A stretch of 64,000 bases of DNA from Pseudomonas sp. WS 5079 (GTDB lineage Bacteria > Pseudomonadota > Gammaproteobacteria > Pseudomonadales > Pseudomonadaceae), in NCBI RefSeq assembly GCF_012985465.1, contig NZ_JAAQWN010000002.1:248001-312000 (forward strand), read 5' to 3'. Below are positions 58,485 through 64,000 of the stretch, one piece after another (position 1 is the first letter of the stretch; each line of letters starts with the position of its first letter). Both the position numbers and the translations under genes were made by a program. Under the pieces are notes generated by a model. It saw only the letters and a list, made by a program, of their open reading frames with translations. It searched no databases and was not told the DNA's origin.

Positions 58485-59138
58485 TTAGCTTTTGGCTTCG
58501 TTGATGATCTGGCGGATCGCCCCCACAAACGCTTCAGCCGGCTGTCCGCCGCTGACCGCGTACTGGTCGTTGAACACGATGGTCGGCACCGAACTCACCC
58601 CGCGCGATACCCACAGTTGCTCCTGCTCGCGCACCTTTGCGGCGTACTCGTCCGAAGCCAGAATCTCGGCTGCGCGCTTGAGGTCCAGGCCAACGCTCTG
58701 GGCAATGATTGCCAGCGTGGCGTGGTCGGACGGGTCCTGGCCATCGCTGAAGTAAGCCTTGAACAACGCGTGCTTGAGGTTGTACTGCAAGCCCTCAAGC
58801 CCAGCCCAATGCAGCAGGCGATGGGCGTCGAAGGTGTTGTAGATACGACTTTGGCCATCGGTACGGAACGCAAAGCCCAACGCGGTGCCCAGGTCGCGGA
58901 TGCGCGCGCGGTTGGCCTGGGACTCTTCGGCAGTGGAGCCGTATTTCTCGCTGATGTGCTCCACGATATTCTGCCCTTCGGCAGGCATGTTCGGGTTCAG
59001 TTCGAACGGCTGGAAGTGGATCTCGGCCTGCACTTCGGCGCCCAGCTGGTCCAGGGCCTCGGTCAGGCCGCGCAGGCCGATGACGCACCAGGGGCAGGAC
59101 ACGTCGCTGACGAAATCGATTTTCAGGGAAGTACTCAT
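58485..59138 (-). CDS. DsbA-family oxidoreductase, FrnE-like
   Basis: A 217-residue cytoplasmic thioredoxin-fold protein with CPWC at residues 15-18 (DVSCPWCVIGL), a helical insert, and the cis-Pro SVPTIVF near 190. Matches FrnE-type dithiol oxidoreductases; no signal peptide. Role: thiol redox or stress, unresolved. Confidence 0.9.
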   Translation of the reverse strand: MSTSLKIDFVSDVSCPWCVIGLRGLTEALDQLGAEVQAEIHFQPFELNPNMPAEGQNIVEHISEKYGSTAEESQANRARIRDLGTALGFAFRTDGQSRIYNTFDAHRLLHWAGLEGLQYNLKHALFKAYFSDGQDPSDHATLAIIAQSVGLDLKRAAEILASDEYAAKVREQEQLWVSRGVSSVPTIVFNDQYAVSGGQPAEAFVGAIRQIINEAKS

Positions 59139-59199
59139 TCAGGCAACCTCGCAGGCATTACACGCCATAAATGTCGCACCATACACCCCTACGCGCCGC

Positions 59200-60219
59200 T
59201 CATAAAACCTTGGAAGGCGGCGCGGGATCAACCTGCGCCCAATGCGCCGCCTCTTCGCGGTGGGCTTGCAGGTACGGCAACACCGCCGCCAGCAACGGCG
59301 CCTTGAACGCTTCCTGGAACCGATGGGCCAGACCCGGGATCAGCCGCAACTGGCTGCCCTGGATATGCGCCGCCAGGTGCACCCCATGCATCACCGGCAG
59401 CAATGGATCGGCCGTGCCATGCACCACCAGGGTCGGCACCCGCAGTTGGTTGAGCAGCGGCACGCGGCTCGGTTCGGCAAGGATCGCCATGATCTGGCGC
59501 TTCACACCCTCGGGATTGAACGCCCGGTCATAGGACTGCGCAGCCTGCTGCAACAACGCCTGGCGATCATCCTTGACCTCGGGGCTGCCCAGGGCCGCCA
59601 GCAAGTCGGCCTGCTGCTCCAGGGCCACTTCGCGGTTGGGCGCACTGCGCCGTGACAACAGTTGTACCAGCGCGGCATTCGGCGCAGGCAGGCCTTCGGC
59701 ACCGGAGCTGGTCATGATCAGGGTCAGGCTTTCCACGCGCTGCGGGGCCATGGCCGCCAGGTGCTGGGCGATCATCCCACCCATGCTCGCGCCCAGCACA
59801 TGGAACTGGCGCACCTGCAACGCATCCATCAATCCCAGGGCGTCGTCGGCCATGTCGGTCAGGGTGTAGGGCGCGGCCACCGGCAGGCCGAGTTTGTAGC
59901 GCAACACTTCAAAGGTCAGGTTGGCGCTGGCCGGGGCCTGACGCCAGGTGGACAGGCCGACGTCGCGGTTGTCGTAGCGGATCACCCGAAAACCTTGTTG
60001 GCACAAGGCAACCACCACCTCGTCCGGCCAATGGATCAACTGCCCGCCCAAGCCCATCACCAGCAGCAACGCTGGGTCAGAAGCACGGCCAATGCTCTGG
60101 TACGCCAGGCTCACCTCGTCCAGGTCGACCCGCTCAGTCGGGACATTGACATCACATCGAGACGCCGCAAAAGACGGCAGGCCGACCAGTAAGGCAGCCA
60201 GTAAAAGCAACACGCGCAT
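59200..60219 (-). CDS. Exported alpha/beta hydrolase
   Basis: A 339-residue protein counted from [20 protein letters not shown] (60219), a clear signal peptide. The nucleophile Ser lies in [11 protein letters not shown] near 158, Asp in [10 protein letters not shown] and His in [10 protein letters not shown]. The upstream in-frame codons to 60348 lack a site. A MetR-like operator lies in the 182-bp gap shared with metR, so methionine-linked control is possible. Confidence 0.85.
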   Translation of the reverse strand: MRVLLLLAALLVGLPSFAASRCDVNVPTERVDLDEVSLAYQSIGRASDPALLLVMGLGGQLIHWPDEVVVALCQQGFRVIRYDNRDVGLSTWRQAPASANLTFEVLRYKLGLPVAAPYTLTDMADDALGLMDALQVRQFHVLGASMGGMIAQHLAAMAPQRVESLTLIMTSSGAEGLPAPNAALVQLLSRRSAPNREVALEQQADLLAALGSPEVKDDRQALLQQAAQSYDRAFNPEGVKRQIMAILAEPSRVPLLNQLRVPTLVVHGTADPLLPVMHGVHLAAHIQGSQLRLIPGLAHRFQEAFKAPLLAAVLPYLQAHREEAAHWAQVDPAPPSKVL

Positions 60220-60262
60220 GAAAAACACCGAAACGCAGAACCCCAGTAGAGCGCGAGTCTGA

Positions 60263-60275
60263 TGAAGTTTGTTCA
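60263..60275. promoter_or_regulatory. MetR-type operator between the hydrolase gene and metR
   Basis: TGAA-GTTTG-TTCA is a perfect match to TGAA-N5-TTCA, the MetR consensus. It is placed 43 bp from the hydrolase start and 126 bp from metR. Confidence 0.55.
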
Positions 60276-60401
60276 AGCGCGCTGCCACAGTTACGTGACA
60301 GTTTGATGAAGAGCGCCCAGCGGTCATGGTCGACAGATTTGCCAACATGAGACAAACTCACGCTATCCGAACTTGTCACAAATTGTCTTCATGGAGAGCC
60401 C

Positions 60402-61319
60402 GTGCTCGAAATCCGTCATCTCAAGACCCTGCACGCCTTGCGCGAAGCCGACAGCCTGGTGGAAGCCGCCGAGCGCCTGCACCTGACCCAGTCGGCGTTG
60501 TCCCACCAGTTCAAGGAGCTGGAAGAGCGCATGGGCATGCCGCTGTTTGTGCGCAAGACCAAGCCGGTGCGCTTCACCAGCGCCGGCCTGCGCCTGCTGC
60601 AACTGGCGGATGCCACCCTGCCGCTGCTGCGCGGTGCCGAACGGGATATTGCGCGCCTGGCCGGCGGTACTGCCGGGCGCCTGCATATGGCGATCGAATG
60701 CCACAGCTGCTTCCAGTGGCTGATGCCGACCATCGACCAGTTCCGCGATGCCTGGCCGGAAGTCGAGCTGGACCTGGCCTCCGGCTTTGCCTTCGCCCCG
60801 CTGCCAGCCCTGGCCCGTGGCGACCTGGACCTGGTGGTGACCTCCGACCCGCTGGAGCTGGCGGGCATCACCTATGTGCCGTTGTTCACCTATGAAGCGA
60901 TGCTCGCCGTGGCCAACCAGCACGCCCTGGCGAACAAGCCATACATCGTGCCCGAGGATTTGCTCAGCGAAACCCTGATTACCTACCCGGTGGAGCGCGA
61001 CCGCCTGGACATTTTCACCCGTTTCCTGGAACCGGCCGACGTCGAACCCGCCCAGGTGCGCACCTCGGAGCTGACGGTGATGATGATGCAACTGGTGGCC
61101 AGCGGACGCGGCGTGTGTGGCATGCCCCACTGGGCGCTGCACGAGTACAGCTCGCGGGGTTATGTGAAGGCCAAGCGGCTGGGGGAGAAGGGTCTGTTCG
61201 CCACGCTGTACGCCGGGATCCGCGCAGATATGCTGGATGCGCCGTACATGCGCGACTTCTTGCTGACGGCCAAGGACACGTCGTTTTCGACCCTGGATGG
61301 GGTCAGCGCGGTGCGGTGA
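60402..61319 (+). CDS. metR: LysR-type regulator MetR
   Basis: A 305-residue protein with GTG start at 60402, preceded by GGAG. LysR helix-turn-helix residues about 2-60: HLKTLHALREADSLVEAAERL then LTQSALSHQFKELEERMG. Effector-domain AIECHSCFQWLMP is typical of MetR, which senses homocysteine and activates methionine synthesis genes. Confidence 0.92.
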   Translation: MLEIRHLKTLHALREADSLVEAAERLHLTQSALSHQFKELEERMGMPLFVRKTKPVRFTSAGLRLLQLADATLPLLRGAERDIARLAGGTAGRLHMAIECHSCFQWLMPTIDQFRDAWPEVELDLASGFAFAPLPALARGDLDLVVTSDPLELAGITYVPLFTYEAMLAVANQHALANKPYIVPEDLLSETLITYPVERDRLDIFTRFLEPADVEPAQVRTSELTVMMMQLVASGRGVCGMPHWALHEYSSRGYVKAKRLGEKGLFATLYAGIRADMLDAPYMRDFLLTAKDTSFSTLDGVSAVR

Positions 61320-61323
61320 CGGC

Positions 61324-61962
61324 TCACGCGCTGCGCCGTTGCTCCAGCATCAGGCGCACCGCCAGGGCGGCCAGCACAAACCCCATGAAGTAACGCTGCA
61401 CCGCCAGCCACGTGGGGTTGTGGATAAACCAGGCGGCGATGCTGGCGGCGCACAGCGAGATCAGCAGGTTGACCACAAAGCTGACGCTGATCTGGGTAAA
61501 ACCCAGCATCAGGCTCTGGGTGAAGACCGAGCCGTGCTCCGGGGTGATGAACTGCGGGAATACCGACAGGTAGAACACCGCGATTTTCGGGTTCAGCGCA
61601 CTGGTCAAAAAGCCCATGGTCACCAGCTTGCGCGGTGAGTCGGCGGGCAGTTGCTGGGCCTCGAACGGCGAACGCGCGCCCGGTTTCACCGCCTGCCAGG
61701 CCAGCCACAGCAGGTACAGCGCGCCGGCCCACTTCAGCACTTCATAGGCCACCGGCACCGTAAGAAACACCGCGGTCAAACCGGCAGCGGCGGCAAACAG
61801 GTGTACAAAAAAACCCGCGACCACCCCCAGCAACGACGTCACCCCAGCCTTGCGGCCCTGGCAGATCGAACGGGAGATCAAATAGATCATGTTCGGGCCG
61901 GGTGTCAGCACCAGTAGCAGCGAGGCGGCGGCAAAAATCAGCAGGTCATTGAGGGGGATCAC
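61324..61962 (-). CDS. LysE/RhtB-family amino-acid exporter
   Basis: A 212-residue protein with six membrane segments and the family signature LVLTPGPNMIYLISRSICQGRKAG near residue 20. It exports amino acids such as homoserine, threonine or leucine; the substrate cannot be told. It ends 4 bases after metR, convergent. Confidence 0.92.
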   Translation of the reverse strand: MIPLNDLLIFAAASLLLVLTPGPNMIYLISRSICQGRKAGVTSLLGVVAGFFVHLFAAAAGLTAVFLTVPVAYEVLKWAGALYLLWLAWQAVKPGARSPFEAQQLPADSPRKLVTMGFLTSALNPKIAVFYLSVFPQFITPEHGSVFTQSLMLGFTQISVSFVVNLLISLCAASIAAWFIHNPTWLAVQRYFMGFVLAALAVRLMLEQRRSA

Positions 61963-61987
61963 GGCTCAGTCCTTTGCGCCCGACAGT

Positions 61988-62401
61988 TCAGGCAGTGGTA
62001 GTCAGCGATGCGCGATAGAACGGCAGGATCAGGTCACGTGTCAAGGGCGCCAACTGCAGGCCGCCATCGCCGGCCGGGTCGATCCAGCGCACTTCTTCGA
62101 TCTCGGCGGCGGGTGTCACCGGCACATCGATCCGTACTTCAAACAACTCGGCCTCCACGGTAAACCCCGGCTCATTGGCCGCTGGCGCCGAGAAGTGGCC
62201 AAGGTACTGCGCCGCTGCCGGGTCGATCCGCAGACCAAGTTCTTCGTGCAGCTCACGCGCCAGGGCCTGCGCCGGTTGCTCGCCCGCGTCGATCTTGCCG
62301 CCCGGCTGCATGAAGGCCAGGGTGCCGCGCTTGCGCACCAGTAGAGTCTGGCCGTCGCTGCCGATCAACAGGGCGGCGGCGATACGGATGGTCTTGGACA
62401 T
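61988..62401 (-). CDS. NUDIX hydrolase
   Basis: A 137-residue protein counted from MSKTIRIAAALLI. The Nudix box reads GGKIDAGEQPAQALARELHEELGL-like: GX5EX7REXXEEXG (here REL of the family is RELHEELG). It hydrolyses a nucleoside diphosphate derivative; the substrate is not known. The longer frame to 62461 has no site. Confidence 0.9.
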   Translation of the reverse strand: MSKTIRIAAALLIGSDGQTLLVRKRGTLAFMQPGGKIDAGEQPAQALARELHEELGLRIDPAAAQYLGHFSAPAANEPGFTVEAELFEVRIDVPVTPAAEIEEVRWIDPAGDGGLQLAPLTRDLILPFYRASLTTTA

Positions 62402-62466
62402 GAAAAAAACGCCTTGGAGTAAAGGGCGCAAAGGATCACACGGCTGCCCTGTTCCTCGCAATGAAT

Positions 62467-62492
62467 GTAGGAACCGGCTTGCCGGTTCCTAC
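62467..62492. repeat. Perfect 12-bp-arm hairpin
   Basis: GTAGGAACCGGC-TT-GCCGGTTCCTAC. It stands 12 bases after the stop of the response-regulator-like gene. No T run, so possibly a REP-type element serving as 3' hairpin. Confidence 0.7.
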
Positions 62493-62503
62493 AGAGTTTC
62501 GGG

Positions 62504-63832
62504 TTACTCGGCTTCCTTGATGAACACGCTGTACTTGGCGCCCTCCATGGCTTCAAAGGCGATCAACTTGTCCACCAGCGGCAGGTTCAGCACCTTGCCG
62601 GCGTTGAGCAGCAGCATGCCGTTGTCGGCATTGAGGTTGCGCGCCAAGACCATGCCTTCGGCCAGTTCGCGAGTGCCAAGCACCTTGACCATCGGGTCGC
62701 CCAGGGTCACGTCGCTGAGGAAGGCCGCGCAGGCCTGGACGAAGTCTTCGACCATGTCCGGGTCATACAGGCGCCCGGCGTATTTGCGGATGTACAGCAG
62801 CGCCTCGTCGCTGTTCATCTGCCGCTCAAGGATCAGGCCGCGCTGCAGTTCGATAAAGTCCACCGCCAGCTTTAGCAGGCGCGAGCCAAAGGGAATTGCC
62901 TCGCCCTTGAGATGGTCGGGGAAACCACTGCCGTCCCAGCGTTCCTGGTGATGGCGGATCAGCCGCGCGGCGTCCTTCATCGGCTCCAGGGTCATCAACA
63001 GCGACTCGCTCTGTGTGGAGTACTCGCGAAAGCGCTCGCGGTCGGTGCTGTGCAGCAAGTCCGAGGGCGCGACCATCATGCTGTCGCTCCAGCTCAACTT
63101 GCCGATGTTGTACAGCGCCGCAGCCATGGTCAGGTCGCGGCTGCTGGCATCGTCCAGGCCATGGAGCACGCACCAGGTGCGGACCAGCTCGATGATCTGC
63201 CGATTGGTCTGCTTGCTGCGCGGCAGGCGCAGGTTGGCCAGCAGCGAGAACACCTCAGTGCCGGTGGCGTAGCTGTGCTTGAGTTCTTCGTAGGCCAGGT
63301 CGAGCATGTCGGCGGTCTGCTGCAATTCACTGGTGCGCGAAACCACGCGTTTTTCCAAGGATGCATTGAGTTGCTTGAGCTCCTCGTTCTGCTGGCGGAT
63401 CAGTTGCTCAAGACGCAGGCGCTCCCGTTCGGAATGCTGGTGGGCCAGGGACTGACGCAGGGCCAGCAGCAGTTCTTCATCCTTCCAGGGTTTGCTCAGG
63501 TAGCGGTAGATCTGCCCTTCGTTGATCGCCTTGATGATCAGGGTCAGGTCAGTCTCGCCGGTCAACAACAGGCGCACCGTTTGGGGATAGGCGTGATGGA
63601 TCTGCGCCAGCAGCGTGGCCCCGTCCATATCCGGCAGGCGTGCGGCACTCATCACCAGGTCCACGGGCTGGCGCGCCAGAATGGCCAGGGCCTCGGCCGC
63701 CGTGGTGGCGCTGCACAGTTCAAAGGGCTCCAGGCGCAGCAGCTGCGCGAGGCGGTCATGCACGTCCGGGTGGGTGTCGATCAACAGCACCACGGGACGA
63801 TCGGTTTCAGAAAAGGTAACTGACTCTCCCAC
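62504..63832 (-). CDS. Degenerate receiver plus HD-GYP-like protein
   Basis: A 442-residue protein. Residues 14-130 form a receiver in which the phosphoacceptor Asp is Ala63 (VMSAARLPDMDG) and the second acidic residue is Thr20; Lys114 remains. A coiled coil (about 134-185) joins to an HD-GYP-like domain where the metal HD pair reads YN (ALYNIGKL, 241-242), although HHQERWDGSGFP (294-305) stays. So neither phosphorylation nor cyclic-di-GMP hydrolysis by the usual mechanism is expected. A C-terminal domain of about 100 residues (LGTRELAEGMVLARNL) resembles that of related regulators. Likely a binding or signalling adaptor. Confidence 0.85.
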   Translation of the reverse strand: MGESVTFSETDRPVVLLIDTHPDVHDRLAQLLRLEPFELCSATTAAEALAILARQPVDLVMSAARLPDMDGATLLAQIHHAYPQTVRLLLTGETDLTLIIKAINEGQIYRYLSKPWKDEELLLALRQSLAHQHSERERLRLEQLIRQQNEELKQLNASLEKRVVSRTSELQQTADMLDLAYEELKHSYATGTEVFSLLANLRLPRSKQTNRQIIELVRTWCVLHGLDDASSRDLTMAAALYNIGKLSWSDSMMVAPSDLLHSTDRERFREYSTQSESLLMTLEPMKDAARLIRHHQERWDGSGFPDHLKGEAIPFGSRLLKLAVDFIELQRGLILERQMNSDEALLYIRKYAGRLYDPDMVEDFVQACAAFLSDVTLGDPMVKVLGTRELAEGMVLARNLNADNGMLLLNAGKVLNLPLVDKLIAFEAMEGAKYSVFIKEAE

Positions 63833-63879
63833 GGGACACCTCGGATCTAGTCGCGTCGGTGTGCGCTTCCTACGGTCAA

Positions 63880-63903
63880 GGTAACAGCCTCCTGGCTATT
63901 ACC
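63880..63903. other. Imperfect hairpin upstream of the degenerate receiver gene
   Basis: GGTAACAGCC-TCCT-GGCTATTACC, ten-base arms with one mismatch. 50 bp upstream of the minus-strand start; could be an operator or leader structure. The rest to 64000 shows no gene. Confidence 0.4.
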
Positions 63904-64000
63904 TAGTAGTTTAGTCAGTTTTCAGTCGGTAGTGGCTAAATGATGCCATTTGCCACCAGTGTGCCTTAAGCCCCTTAGGCCTCAGCTGCTTTGCCGGACG

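Overview
This 64-kb window looks like the chromosome of a Pseudomonas of the fluorescens group. The main evidence is gene order: mutS-fdxA-rsmZ, rnf-nth, argG-motY-pyrC-rnt-peroxiredoxin-bfd-bfr-grxD, argF-ABC ATPase, ybaK-glpFKRD, and aatJQMP with its two-component system. It also carries many Pseudomonas-type REP hairpins (core GTGGGAGC/GCTCCCAC with GGGCTTGCCCGCGA), GC-rich codon use and Pseudomonas-type regulatory sites.

Region 1 (1-9.35 kb, minus strand) is most of an R-type tailocin (contractile phage-tail bacteriocin). In transcription order it holds an S24 (CI/LexA-like) repressor, a long leader region, holin, a small tail protein, spike, baseplate W, J and I proteins, a split tail fibre with chaperone, sheath, tube, a tail-assembly chaperone with a -1 frameshift extension, and the start of the tape measure, cut by the left edge. 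No head, terminase, portal or integrase gene is present. The repressor region carries four ATGC-N6-GCAT palindromes. Three sit on a strong minus-strand promoter that makes an RNA with four ANGGAN hexaloop hairpins (Rsm/CsrA-binding type) followed by tandem terminators. I consider this candidate repressor-controlled Rsm-decoy RNA the most interesting item in the window.

Region 2 (9.4-31 kb) is housekeeping: mutS, fdxA, the regulatory RNA gene rsmZ with its GacA upstream site, apbC, metG, a reduced rnf cluster (A, B fused to an RnfC-like tail, D, G, E; no RnfC), nth, a LuxR-type response regulator, argG, motY, pyrC, rnt, a 2-Cys peroxiredoxin, bfd and bfr (iron storage and release), grxD and a molybdopterin oxidoreductase.

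Region 3 (31-47 kb) covers argF with an ABC ATPase, ybaK, the glycerol regulon glpF-glpK-glpR-glpD with GlpR-like palindromes, and the acidic amino-acid uptake system aatJ-aatQMP. The aat promoter is sigma-54 type with two TTCGG-N4-CCGAA-type sites, and the matching sensor and sigma-54 regulator (aauS/aauR) follow. glpM closes this block.

Region 4 (47.07-48.11 kb) is a tandem array of eight units with an exact 134-bp period, each a long inverted repeat related to REP elements.

Region 5 (48.1-64 kb) starts with a tightly packed 7.3-kb minus-strand gene set: HAD phosphatase, class III aminotransferase, alpha/beta hydrolase, GNAT-like acyltransferase, sensor kinase and sigma-54 regulator. Its metabolic role is not recognisable. 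After it come a MipA/OmpV outer-membrane protein, an arginase-like protein with two small drug/metabolite transporters, a FrnE-like protein, a periplasmic hydrolase divergent from metR, a LysE exporter, a NUDIX hydrolase and a degenerate receiver/HD-GYP protein.
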